Part shown: positions 29,204 to 37,862 of the stretch, one piece after another
Layout: the number at the start of each line of letters is the position of its first letter
Position numbering within the stretch: position 1 is the stretch's first letter
NCBI RefSeq assembly: GCF_020667835.1
Contig: NZ_JAFMPR010000004.1
Location: forward strand, 1-64,000
DNA: 64,000 nt
DNA from: Roseibaca sp. Y0-43
Lineage (GTDB): Bacteria; Pseudomonadota; Alphaproteobacteria; Rhodobacterales; Rhodobacteraceae
Reading direction: 5' to 3'
The notes under the pieces: model-generated
What the model was told of the DNA's origin: nothing
The model's input: only the letters and a program-made list of their open reading frames with translations
Database searches by the model: none
Made by a program: the position numbers and the translations under genes

Positions 29204-30862
29204 ATGACCCTACGCCATGGCGGCAAAATCCTTGTGGACCAGTTGAAAGCGCAGGGCGTGCGGCGGGTATTCTCTGTTCCGGGCGAAAGCTTTCTGGCGG
29301 CCTTGGATGGTCTGCATGAATCGGGGATCGAAAACATCGTCTGCCGCCACGAAGGTGGCGCGGTCATGATGGCCGAAGCCCATGCCAAGCTGACCGGGCA
29401 GCCCGGTGTGGCCTTTGTCACGCGCGGGCCGGGGGCGACGAACGGGTCGGCGGGTATCCATGTGGCGCGTCAGGATTCGACGCCGCTTATCTTGTTCGTG
29501 GGTCAGATCGACAACCGCCACCGCGACCGAGAGGCGTTCCAAGAGGTGGATTACCGCGCTGTGTTCGGCCCCTTGGCCAAATGGGCGGCAGAGGTGGACC
29601 AGACAGAGCGTCTGCCGGAATATATCAGCCGCGCCTTTCACATGGCGCAATCGGGGCGGCCCGGTCCCGTGGTGCTAGCCCTGCCCGAGAACATGCTTTC
29701 GGCGCGGGCCGATGTGCCCGACATCCCCCCGGTCGCACCCATGCCGCCCTCGGTTTGTGGCGAGCAGATCGACGCGGTGCTGGAGAGGCTCTGCCGTGCC
29801 GAGCGCCCCATGGTCATCGCGGGCGGGTCGGTCTGGTCCACGCAGGCCGCGCAAGACCTTGCGCGATTTGCCGAAACCTTCGGCTTGCCTGTCTGCGCCA
29901 CGTTCCGCCGCATGGACCGCATCGACAACCGCCACCCGAATTATGCGGGTGATCTGTCTGTTGGCATGAATCCCAAGCTGGGCCAGCGGTTGCGCGATGC
30001 GGATTGTTTGCTGGTGATCGGCTCGCGCCTAGGGGACATCGTGACGGGCAGCTACACCCATGTGGACCCAGCGAACCCCCGCAAGACGATCATCCACATT
30101 CACCCCGACCCGGATGAATTGGGCCGCGTGTTCCGCCCCGATCTGGGGTTGGCCGCGCCTGCGGTCGATGTGTTGGCCCGTTTGGCCCGGCGCGATGCGC
30201 CCGCCCGGCCCGATTGGTCGGACTGGACCAAATCGGCGCGTGCCGATTATCTGGACTGGATCACGCCGCGTGAAACGCCGGGCGCGGTCAAGCTGGAGCA
30301 GATCCTCTGCGGCTTGTCAGACCTTTTGCCGGACGATGCCATCGTCACCAATGGCGCGGGCAATTTCGCGGCCTTCCTGCACCGCTATTTCCGCGCGCGC
30401 GCCTTTCCCGGCCATCTGGCGCCGACATCGGGGTCGATGGGCTACGGCTTTCCGGCGGCGATTGCGGCCAAGCTGGAACACCCTGACCGCGCGGTAGTGT
30501 GCGTGGCGGGCGACGGCGATTTCCAGATGACGTTGAACGAGCTGTCCACGGCGCGCCAATACGGGGCGAATGTGGTCGTGATCGTGTGCAACAACGGCCA
30601 GTATGGCACGATCCGGATGCATCAGGAAAAGACCTATCCCGGCCGCGTGAGCGGGACGCAACTGTTCAACCCGGATTATGCGGCGCTGGTGCGTGCCTAT
30701 GGCGGGCATGGCGACTGCGTGCGGGCAACCGACGAATTCGCGCCCGCCTTGGAGCGCGCGCTGAATGCAGGCGTGCCCGCGGTGATAGAGCTGGTGCTGG
30801 ACCCCGATGCGCTGTCGCCGGGATTGACCATTGAAGGGGCGCGGGCCTTGGCGAAAGGGTAG
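29204..30862 (+). CDS. Thiamine-diphosphate enzyme, acetolactate synthase-like
   Basis: The 552-residue protein has three ThDP-enzyme domains: the N-terminal PYR domain with the catalytic Glu in CRHEGGAVMMAEAHAKLTG (about residue 49), a middle domain, and a C-terminal PP domain with the cofactor motif GDGDFQMTLNELST...NN near residue 435. It resembles catabolic or unclassified acetolactate synthase large-subunit paralogues. No small regulatory subunit (ilvH) follows, so a role in branched-chain synthesis is unlikely. AGGAG lies 8 bases before the ATG at 29204. The true substrate is unknown. Confidence 0.85.
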   Translation: MTLRHGGKILVDQLKAQGVRRVFSVPGESFLAALDGLHESGIENIVCRHEGGAVMMAEAHAKLTGQPGVAFVTRGPGATNGSAGIHVARQDSTPLILFVGQIDNRHRDREAFQEVDYRAVFGPLAKWAAEVDQTERLPEYISRAFHMAQSGRPGPVVLALPENMLSARADVPDIPPVAPMPPSVCGEQIDAVLERLCRAERPMVIAGGSVWSTQAAQDLARFAETFGLPVCATFRRMDRIDNRHPNYAGDLSVGMNPKLGQRLRDADCLLVIGSRLGDIVTGSYTHVDPANPRKTIIHIHPDPDELGRVFRPDLGLAAPAVDVLARLARRDAPARPDWSDWTKSARADYLDWITPRETPGAVKLEQILCGLSDLLPDDAIVTNGAGNFAAFLHRYFRARAFPGHLAPTSGSMGYGFPAAIAAKLEHPDRAVVCVAGDGDFQMTLNELSTARQYGANVVVIVCNNGQYGTIRMHQEKTYPGRVSGTQLFNPDYAALVRAYGGHGDCVRATDEFAPALERALNAGVPAVIELVLDPDALSPGLTIEGARALAKG

Positions 30863-30982
30863 CGCTAGCGGCGGGCCGGGGACTGCCGATCCGCCCGATG
30901 TTCTGCGTCACTTTATGGTGACCATGTCCGTCCTGCGCCTGAGCTAAGCGCTTAAGGCAACCAATCGGCAGGCCGCGGGACG

Positions 30983-31004
30983 GCCCGCCGATGGCGCGGC
31001 GGGC
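30983..31004. terminator. Hairpin between convergent ThDP enzyme and GAPDH genes
   Basis: GCCCGCC (30983-30989) and GGCGGGC (30998-31004) can form a 7-bp stem with an 8-base loop. It lies between the ends of two convergent genes. There is no uridine run, so termination efficiency is uncertain. Confidence 0.4.
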
Positions 31005-31040
31005 TACGCCCTTGCTCCGCGCCGAAAGCAATTGATCGGA

Positions 31041-32045
31041 TCAGTGGATCAACCGACCCATCGCGGCGGCGACATCGGCCATGCGGCAGGAAAAGCCCCA
31101 TTCGTTGTCATACCATGCCAGCACGCGCACGGTGCGGCCGCCCACGACCTTGGTCTGGTCGGGTGCGAAGATCGACGAATGCGGGGTGTGGTTGAAGTCG
31201 ATGGAGACCTTCGGCTCCGGGTCATAGGCCAGCACTGCGCCCATCGACCCTTCGGCCGCCTTGCGCACGATCTCGTTCACCTCTGCCACCGTCACATCGC
31301 GGCCCGCCTGGAAGGTCAGGTCAACGGCGCTGACATTGGGGGTCGGCACACGCAACGCGGTGCCGTCCAGCTTGCCGGCCAGTTCCGGCAGCACTTCGCC
31401 CAGCGCTTTCGCGGCCCCGGTCGAGGTGGGTATCATCGCCATCGCGGCGGCGCGTGCGCGATACAGGTCCTTGTGGCGGCGGTCCAGCGTCGGCTGATCG
31501 CCCGTGTAGCTGTGCACCGTGGTCATGATGCCAGCCTCGATGCCGATGGCGTCGTTCAGCACTTTTGCCAAAGGCGCAAGGCAGTTCGTGGTGCATGACC
31601 CGTTCGAGACAACCAGCTGCTCGGGGCGCAAGCTGCGGTGGTTCACCCCGTACACGATGGTCGCATCCGCGTTCTTGGCAGGGGCAGACACCAGCACGCG
31701 GCTGGCCCCGCGGCCCAGGTGAACGGCGGCCTTGTCGCGCTCGTTGAACTTGCCGGTGCATTCCAGCACGACATCGACGCCTTCCCAGTCCAGTTCCTGC
31801 GGGTCATAGGTGGACATGACCTTGATCGGGCCACGGCCCAGATCGAGCGTGTCGCCTTCGACCCGGATGCTGCCGGGGAAGCGGCCATGCACGCTGTCGT
31901 ATTTCAGCAGATGGGCATTCGTTTCAATCGGGCCGGTCGCGTTGATCTTGACGACCTCGACATCGTTGCGCGCGCTTTCCGCGATATGGGCCAGCGTGCA
32001 ACGCCCGATCCGCCCGAAACCGTTGATACCGATGGTGATGGTCAT
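31041..32045 (-). CDS. gap: Type I glyceraldehyde-3-phosphate dehydrogenase
   Basis: The 334-residue enzyme has the Rossmann motif INGFGRIGR at residues 7-15 and the catalytic cysteine C151 in SNGSCTTNCLAP. At the end of beta strand 2, where NAD-specific enzymes have Asp, it reads INATG, which suggests altered coenzyme preference (possibly NADP or dual). Erythrose-4-phosphate dehydrogenase activity is an alternative. GGAGAG precedes the ATG at 32045, which begins the Rossmann fold. It stands alone rather than in a pgk or cbb operon. Confidence 0.9.
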   Translation of the reverse strand: MTITIGINGFGRIGRCTLAHIAESARNDVEVVKINATGPIETNAHLLKYDSVHGRFPGSIRVEGDTLDLGRGPIKVMSTYDPQELDWEGVDVVLECTGKFNERDKAAVHLGRGASRVLVSAPAKNADATIVYGVNHRSLRPEQLVVSNGSCTTNCLAPLAKVLNDAIGIEAGIMTTVHSYTGDQPTLDRRHKDLYRARAAAMAMIPTSTGAAKALGEVLPELAGKLDGTALRVPTPNVSAVDLTFQAGRDVTVAEVNEIVRKAAEGSMGAVLAYDPEPKVSIDFNHTPHSSIFAPDQTKVVGGRTVRVLAWYDNEWGFSCRMADVAAAMGRLIH

Positions 32046-32270
32046 GTCATCTCTCCGAACTCTGGTTGCTTGCGGTATAGCCACGGGCCAAGGGCGAAAA
32101 AAGGGCGAAAACCGTTTGTTAATCAGGCGTTAGCGCAATCTTGGCTTGATAGCGCAATCATCCGGGTGGCCCGTGCGACATATCTGGGCAGCCCTTCCCA
32201 TGCGGTGGCATTGCAAAAACGCCGCGCAGGGGATAACCGAATTCCACCCAAGTCACGAAAGTCCCGCGCG

Positions 32271-32798
32271 TTGTATCTGCTGGAAAACATATTCGAACTG
32301 ATCGACATGCGGTCTTTCTCGTCGGTCTGGTTCTGGATCGTTCTGGCGATTGCGTGGTCGTCCGCGTCGCAAACCGTGATGGGCGCGCCCTATGACCTGA
32401 TCGTCAAGGCCCGGCGCAAGGGCGGGCAGGCGTCTGAAGACCTGAACACCTTAGTGAGCATTTTCGTGCGCCGCCGCCTGACCGTGGTGCGCCGCGCGGG
32501 CCATTGGGTGCTGGGTTTTCAGGTCATGGTGCTGACGGCCGTGTGCATCATGGCCTTCGGCTACGGGCTGGAATTTGCCCAAGCGGTGTTTCTGCTGTTC
32601 CTGCCCTTGGCGATCACCCAGTTCCTCGCGGTGCGGCTGGCCTTTCGGATAGAGCATGACCACATGCGCGACGACCGCCTGCATCGCGCGCTTCTGCGCC
32701 ACAGGCTGTGGGTGCAGTTCATCGGGCTGATCGCGATTTTCGTGACCGCGATCTGGGGAATGCTACATGTCATGACCGCCTCGGTGCTGGGCGGTTAG
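32271..32798 (+). CDS. Multi-helix membrane protein (annotated in relatives as SufBCD-complex component)
   Basis: The product of about 175 residues has four to five hydrophobic segments (about 17-34, 79-97, 99-118, 150-172) and the conserved start LENIFELIDMRSFSSVWFW. Relatives in Rhodobacterales are often labelled 'component of SufBCD complex', but nothing in the sequence points to Fe-S assembly, so I do not adopt that role. The start is uncertain: TTG at 32271 keeps the conserved N terminus, while the ATG at 32307 would remove it. It is followed by mfd. Confidence 0.65.
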   Translation: MYLLENIFELIDMRSFSSVWFWIVLAIAWSSASQTVMGAPYDLIVKARRKGGQASEDLNTLVSIFVRRRLTVVRRAGHWVLGFQVMVLTAVCIMAFGYGLEFAQAVFLLFLPLAITQFLAVRLAFRIEHDHMRDDRLHRALLRHRLWVQFIGLIAIFVTAIWGMLHVMTASVLGG

Positions 32799-32855
32799 GG
32801 GGTTTCCCTTCGCCAAGCGCTTCGGTGCAGATCAACAAGGACAGATACCAGACCT

Positions 32856-35800
32856 ATGAGCACGCTTGCTTCCCGGATCATCATGGGCGGTGCGCCCGAG
32901 GGTTTTGACGCGGCACTTCTGAAGCGCGAGTTGGACCGCGCTGGCGGCGCGCTTGTGCATGTCGCGCGCGACGACAAGCGGTCAGAGGCGATGGCGCAGG
33001 CGCTGGCCTTTTTCGCGCCAGAGGTGACGGTGCTGCGCTTTCCGGCATGGGATTGCCTGCCCTTCGACCGGGTTTCGCCCAACCCCGACATTTCCGCCGC
33101 GCGCATGGCCACGCTTGCGGCGCTGGCGCATGGTGTGCCGGGGCAATTCGTGTTGCTGACGACCCTGTCGGCGGCCACGCAATATGTGCCCGCGCCCGAT
33201 GTGGTGGCCGAGGCGTCGTTTCAGGCCACGGTCGGCAAGCGGCTGGACGAAAACGCGCTGCGTGGGTGGCTGGTGCGGATGGGCTTTTCGCAGGCGCCCA
33301 CGGTGTCAGAGCCCGGCGACTATGCCATTCGTGGCGGGATTTTCGACATTTACCCGCCGGGCGAAACCGGCCCTGTGCGGCTGGATCTGTTCGGCGATGT
33401 GCTGGATGGCGCGCGCCGCTTCGACCCGGTGTCGCAGCGCAGCCTTGAAAAGCTGGACCGCGTGGAATTCGCGCCGGTCTCCGAGATCATCCTCGACCAA
33501 GCCGCGATCACCCGGTTTCGGCAGAATTACCGCGTGGAATTCGGCGCGGTTGGCAATGACGACCCGCTGTATGAGGCCGTCAGCGCGGGCCGCAAGCATC
33601 AGGGGATGGAGCATTGGCTGCCTTTCTTCCACGTCAAGATGGCGACGCTTTTCGACTATGTCCCCGACGCCGCGCTGGTGCTGGACGAACAATTCGATGC
33701 GCTGCGGACCTCGCGTTGGGAGAGCATCGCCGACCAGTATGACGCAAGGCGCGAGGCGATGGGCGCGAAGGGCCGCATGGACACGGTCTATAAACCGTGC
33801 CCGCCAGAGCTTTTGTATCTGGACGGCGCGGCATGGGACGCAGCCCTTGCGCCCCGCCGCGTGATCCGCCTGCAAGCCGCGCCGACCGCGCCGGGGCCGG
33901 GTGTGCTGGACGCGGGCGGGCGCATGGGCCGCAGCTTTGCACCGGAACGCCAATCGGGCGCGAATGTGTTCGATGCGCTTGCCGGCCATATCGCGGCTCG
34001 CGGCAAACAGGGTGCGGTGGTTCTGGCCAGCCATTCCGAGGGCGCGCGCGAACGCCTGCGCGGCTTGCTGGAAGATCACGGCGCGGGCGCGGCCAAGGAC
34101 ATCGCCAGCATCCGCGACATGGATGCCAAGGCCAAGGGTTTGTTCCTGACCATCTGGCCGCTGGAAGCGGGGTTTGAGACCCCCGACCTGACGGTGATTT
34201 CCGAGCAAGACGTGCTGGGCGACCGTCTTGTCAGCCGCAAATCCAAACGCAAGCGGCCCGAGAATTTCCTGACCGAAGCGCAGACCCTCAGCCCCGGCGA
34301 CCTGATCGTGCATGTCGAACATGGCGTGGGTCGCTACACGGGTCTGGAAACCATCACCGCCATGGGCGCGCCGCATGAGTGTATCGCGCTCGAATATGCC
34401 GGTGGCGACCGGCTGTTCCTGCCGGTTGAAAACATCGAGCTGCTCTCGCGCTACGGCCATGAGGAAGGCTTGCTGGACAAGCTGGGCGGCGGGGCGTGGC
34501 AGGCCAAGAAAGCCAAGCTGAAGCAACGCATCCGCGAGATTGCCGACAAGCTGATCCGCATCGCCGCCGAACGCCAGCTGCGCAAAGCGCCGGAATTTCA
34601 CGCGCCCGACGGGCTTTGGGACGAATTCCTCGCCCGCTTCCCCTATGCCGAAACAGATGACCAGTTGAACGCGATTGCCGACGTGGTGTCGGACTTTGAG
34701 AGCGGGCGCCCCATGGACCGGCTGGTGGTGGGTGACGTGGGTTTCGGCAAAACCGAAGTCGCCATGCGCGCGGCCTTTATCGCCGCCATGTCGGGCGTGC
34801 AGGTTGCCGTCATCGCGCCCACGACGCTTTTGGCGCGCCAGCATTACAAGACCTTTGCCGACCGGTTCCGGGGCTTCCCGATCAATGTGCGCCCCCTGTC
34901 GCGTTTCGTGTCCGCGAAAGAGGCCACCGCCACCCGAGAGGGGATCAACAAGGGCACGGTCGATATTGTCATCGGCACCCATGCGCTTTTGGCGAAATCG
35001 GTGAAATTCGCCAATCTGGGCCTGTTGGTCATTGATGAAGAACAGCATTTCGGCGTGGGCCACAAGGAACGCCTGAAAGAGCTGCGGTCCGATATTCACG
35101 TCCTGACGCTGACCGCCACGCCCATCCCGCGCACGCTGCAATTGTCGCTGACGGGCGTGCGCGACCTGTCCATCATCCAGACACCGCCTGTCGACCGTCT
35201 GGCAATCCGCACCTATGTGTCAGAATTCGACACGCTGACCCTGCGCGAAGCGATCCTGCGCGAGCATTACCGGGGCGGGCAAAGCTTCTTCGTCGTGCCG
35301 CGCATCTCTGACTTGCCGGAAATAGAGGAATTCCTGCGCACCCATGTCCCCGAGGTCAGTTTCGTCACCGCTAATGGCCAGATGGCCGCGGGCGATCTGG
35401 ATGAGCGGATGAACGCTTTCTACGATGGCAAGTATGACGTGCTTCTGGCCACCAGCATCGTCGAATCCGGCCTCGATATTCCGCGCGCGAATACCATGAT
35501 CGTGCACCGTGCCGACATGTTCGGGCTGGCGCAGCTTTACCAGATACGCGGTCGAGTGGGCCGATCGAAAACCCGTGCCTATTGCTTCCTGACAACTAAG
35601 CCGCGCCTGCCCCTGACCCCGCAGGCAGAGCGGCGGTTGAAGCTGCTTGCCTCGCTCGACAGCCTTGGCGCGGGCTTCAACCTGGCCAGCCATGACATGG
35701 ACCTGCGCGGCGCGGGCAACATCTTGGGCGAAGAACAGTCGGGCCATATCAAGGAGGTCGGCTACGAGCTGTATCAGCAGATGCTAGAGGAAACGATTTC

Positions 35801-36296
35801 CAAGATCCGCGCGGGCGAGATCGCTTCGGTCGATGATCTGGACGGACAATGGGCCCCGCAGATCAATCTGGGCGTGCCGGTGCTGATCCCGGAACCTTAT
35901 GTGCCCGATCTGGACGTGCGCCTTGGACTTTATCGTCGTTTGTCCGGCCTGACCAGCAAGGTCGAGCTGGAAGGCTTCGCTGCCGAACTGATCGACCGTT
36001 TCGGCAAGCTGCCGCGCGAGGTGAATACGCTTCTGGCGGTCATGCGCATCAAGGCCGAATGCAAACGCGGCTGCATTGCCAAGTTCGATTGCGGACCGAA
36101 GGGCGCGACGATCCAGTTCCACAATGACAAGTTTCCGAATCCCTCTGGCCTGGTCGAGTTCATCCAGGACCAGAAAGGGCTGGCCACGATCCGCGACAAC
36201 AAGATCGTGGTGAAGCGCGATTGGGCGACAGAGAAGGACCGCGTGCGCGGTGCCTTCGCCATCGCGCGCGATCTGGCCGCGAAGGCAGCGGGCTAG
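32856..36296 (+). CDS. mfd: Transcription-repair coupling factor
   Basis: The 1146-residue ATPase removes stalled RNA polymerase and recruits UvrA to damaged template strands. Order of domains: UvrB-homology region (1 to about 340), RNA-polymerase-interaction domain (about 475-545, with GDLIVHVEHGVGRYTGL), RecG-like translocase (about 570-950) with Walker A GDVGFGKTEVAMRA near 625 and DEEQH near 726, and the C-terminal TRCF domain (about 990-1090). Its length is normal for the family. Hairpins follow the stop. Confidence 0.96.
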   Translation: MSTLASRIIMGGAPEGFDAALLKRELDRAGGALVHVARDDKRSEAMAQALAFFAPEVTVLRFPAWDCLPFDRVSPNPDISAARMATLAALAHGVPGQFVLLTTLSAATQYVPAPDVVAEASFQATVGKRLDENALRGWLVRMGFSQAPTVSEPGDYAIRGGIFDIYPPGETGPVRLDLFGDVLDGARRFDPVSQRSLEKLDRVEFAPVSEIILDQAAITRFRQNYRVEFGAVGNDDPLYEAVSAGRKHQGMEHWLPFFHVKMATLFDYVPDAALVLDEQFDALRTSRWESIADQYDARREAMGAKGRMDTVYKPCPPELLYLDGAAWDAALAPRRVIRLQAAPTAPGPGVLDAGGRMGRSFAPERQSGANVFDALAGHIAARGKQGAVVLASHSEGARERLRGLLEDHGAGAAKDIASIRDMDAKAKGLFLTIWPLEAGFETPDLTVISEQDVLGDRLVSRKSKRKRPENFLTEAQTLSPGDLIVHVEHGVGRYTGLETITAMGAPHECIALEYAGGDRLFLPVENIELLSRYGHEEGLLDKLGGGAWQAKKAKLKQRIREIADKLIRIAAERQLRKAPEFHAPDGLWDEFLARFPYAETDDQLNAIADVVSDFESGRPMDRLVVGDVGFGKTEVAMRAAFIAAMSGVQVAVIAPTTLLARQHYKTFADRFRGFPINVRPLSRFVSAKEATATREGINKGTVDIVIGTHALLAKSVKFANLGLLVIDEEQHFGVGHKERLKELRSDIHVLTLTATPIPRTLQLSLTGVRDLSIIQTPPVDRLAIRTYVSEFDTLTLREAILREHYRGGQSFFVVPRISDLPEIEEFLRTHVPEVSFVTANGQMAAGDLDERMNAFYDGKYDVLLATSIVESGLDIPRANTMIVHRADMFGLAQLYQIRGRVGRSKTRAYCFLTTKPRLPLTPQAERRLKLLASLDSLGAGFNLASHDMDLRGAGNILGEEQSGHIKEVGYELYQQMLEETISKIRAGEIASVDDLDGQWAPQINLGVPVLIPEPYVPDLDVRLGLYRRLSGLTSKVELEGFAAELIDRFGKLPREVNTLLAVMRIKAECKRGCIAKFDCGPKGATIQFHNDKFPNPSGLVEFIQDQKGLATIRDNKIVVKRDWATEKDRVRGAFAIARDLAAKAAG

Positions 36297-36322
36297 GCCC
36301 TTTATTTATATGTAAATCATAT

Positions 36323-36376
36323 GGATAGCAGAATGCTATCCGATAACATCGCCCCGTCATGGCCTAGCGGGGCGAT
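36323..36376. terminator. Two hairpins after mfd
   Basis: GGATAGC-AGAAT-GCTATCC (36323-36341) and ATCGCCCCG...CGGGGCGAT (36348-36376, 11-base loop) are both perfect stems, placed between mfd and the curli-like genes. The second is the likely terminator, although no T run follows. The first could be a small operator. Confidence 0.6.
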
Positions 36377-36478
36377 GATATTGTGCGGCAAGCCTTGGCT
36401 CGGCCAGTTTGGTTTTGCGGATCACCGCTGTGCCCCGAAACGGGCGACCTGATCAACCAGACAACAAGGATATACGCC

Positions 36479-36913
36479 ATGACCATCACCAAACTGACCG
36501 CCACCGCCACCGCGATCGTGCTGACGCTGGGCCTGCTGCCCGCCCATGCCGGGTCCAACCGGGTCATCGTTCAACAATGGGGCCACGACAATGCGGGTGC
36601 CTTGGCGCAAAGCGGCCATCACCAGCGCGTCACCATCACCCAGCGCGGGCGCTCCAACCTGTCGCTGAGCACGCAGGACGGCGCACGCAACCGCGTGGTC
36701 GTGGGGCAGGACGGGCGTGGCAACGTGGCCGACACGGCGCAATCTGGGCGTCGCAATATTGCCGGTGTCGCCCAGTTCGGCCGCCATCATGACGCGACAG
36801 TGGTGCAATCGGGCCATCGCAACGCGGTGGGCGTGATCCAGACGGGCCACGGCAACACCGCGACCACCACGCAGCACGGCACCGGGAATGTGACCGTCAT
36901 CATTCAGGACTGA
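36479..36913 (+). CDS. csgA: Curlin-repeat amyloid subunit, CsgA-like, His/Arg-rich
   Basis: The 144-residue protein has a signal peptide (cleavage after PAHA, residue 24) and then only curlin repeats. The QxG core recurs exactly every 11 residues, with Q at 33, 44, 55, 66, 77, 88, 99, 110, 121 and 132, and a last Q at 143, usually as QxGxxN. In curli this pattern stacks into a beta-solenoid amyloid on the cell surface. The mature part has no Glu, only six Asp, but eight His and eleven Arg, so it is strongly basic, unlike E. coli CsgA. AAGGA precedes the ATG at 36479. It is followed by CsgH- and CsgB-like genes, without csgE, F or G nearby. Confidence 0.87.
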   Translation: MTITKLTATATAIVLTLGLLPAHAGSNRVIVQQWGHDNAGALAQSGHHQRVTITQRGRSNLSLSTQDGARNRVVVGQDGRGNVADTAQSGRRNIAGVAQFGRHHDATVVQSGHRNAVGVIQTGHGNTATTTQHGTGNVTVIIQD

Positions 36914-36978
36914 TGCCTGTGCCAGATGCCGGGGGCGCTGTGCCCCCGGTCGTTCCCCTTATACCCGGAGGACCGGAT

Positions 36979-37359
36979 ATGCCCGCACTTCCCTACACTG
37001 CCGCCGCGATCGTGATTGCCGGCGTGGCCAGCAGCGCCACCCTTGCGCTGTCCACCGATCGCGCCAGCCCAGCCGTTCTCGTCTGCGAGCTGCACCTCAG
37101 CCAGCTTGGCCAGCGGGTCACATTGCGTGCCGAAGCGGCCGCGCCCGTTGCGCTGAGCGGCACCTATACGCTGGACATCGCCCAGTACTCTGCGTCGGGC
37201 GTGGCAAATGTGCAGCAAAGCGGCGATTTCAGCCTGCAACCGGGGCAACGCGTCCGTTTGACCGAAGCGCAATTCCAGGGCCGCGCGCAAGACCTGAGCG
37301 CCAGGATGACGCTTTGGGCGGGTGGTCAAAGCCAGACATGCAGCACGCTGAGCCTGTGA
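36979..37359 (+). CDS. csgH: CsgH-like curli chaperone/inhibitor
   Basis: The 126-residue protein has an N-terminal export signal (residues 1 to about 27) and a small beta-sandwich domain with C36 and C121 placed to form a disulfide. The segment ALSGTYTLDIAQYSASGVANVQQSGDFSLQPGQ matches alphaproteobacterial CsgH, the functional counterpart of CsgC that stops premature amyloid formation in the periplasm. CGGAGGA lies 6 bases before the ATG at 36979; the earlier ATG at 36913 has no such site and would spoil the signal peptide. Its place between the two curlin genes supports the role. Confidence 0.82.
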   Translation: MPALPYTAAAIVIAGVASSATLALSTDRASPAVLVCELHLSQLGQRVTLRAEAAAPVALSGTYTLDIAQYSASGVANVQQSGDFSLQPGQRVRLTEAQFQGRAQDLSARMTLWAGGQSQTCSTLSL

Positions 37360-37385
37360 TCCCGGATTTGGAAAAGGAGATACCG

Positions 37386-37793
37386 ATGTTCAACCTTATC
37401 TCTGCCTTGCCCAGAAAGGTGGCTCTTGCGGCCTGTGTGGCGTCCCTGCCTTTGGCGGGTGCGCAGGCCGAAACCCTGTCTCTGTCGCTGAACGCGCGGA
37501 ATGCGCAGGAAGCGCGGGTTTTGAATGCCGCGATTGCGCTCTATGCCATTCACCGCGACATCCGCTCGGGTGCGGATATCCGCCAGATCGGGCGCAACCA
37601 TGCGGCCGGAGTGTATCAAAGCGGCGGAAACAACCGCGCAATCGTGCACCAAAGGGGCCGCAACCACCGTGCGACCCTGTCGCAAACCGGTGGCGGGAAC
37701 GGGCAAATCATCGTGCAGGTCGGCAATGGTGCCCATGCCGATATTGTCCAGCGCGGTGGCGAAGCGGGGGTTCTGGTGCAGATCAGCCGTTAG
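37386..37793 (+). CDS. csgB: Curlin-repeat protein, CsgB-like nucleator
   Basis: The 135-residue protein has a signal peptide (cleavage after AGAQA), a non-repeat helical stretch (about 30-62) and then curlin repeats with Q at 67, 78, 89, 100, 111 and 122, again exactly 11 apart, ending in VLVQISR. The non-repeat N-terminal part and different end suggest the minor nucleating subunit rather than the fibre subunit, as for CsgB. AAGGAG is 7 bases before the ATG. It is the third gene of the compact curli-like operon; an ABC exporter gene follows after 69 bases. Confidence 0.82.
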   Translation: MFNLISALPRKVALAACVASLPLAGAQAETLSLSLNARNAQEARVLNAAIALYAIHRDIRSGADIRQIGRNHAAGVYQSGGNNRAIVHQRGRNHRATLSQTGGGNGQIIVQVGNGAHADIVQRGGEAGVLVQISR

Positions 37794-37862
37794 AAGCGGG
37801 CTTGTCCCCGGGGGGGCATTGCCGATAAGGCTACGCCGATTGCAGCCAGAAGTGACCCGCCC

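Noticed and set aside
31638-32270. Long N-terminal extension of the membrane protein at 32271
   Set aside because: It runs antisense through the GAPDH gene and has no signal or domain; only the part from about 32271 matches the conserved protein.
33306-35141. 611-codon minus-strand open frame
   Set aside because: It is the shadow of mfd; its translation has no recognisable family and no start signal.
36560-36900. Repetitive DNA that could be mistaken for a tandem repeat or CRISPR array
   Set aside because: The periodicity is in the protein (11 residues, 33 bases) with variable DNA; there are no constant repeats with unique spacers.
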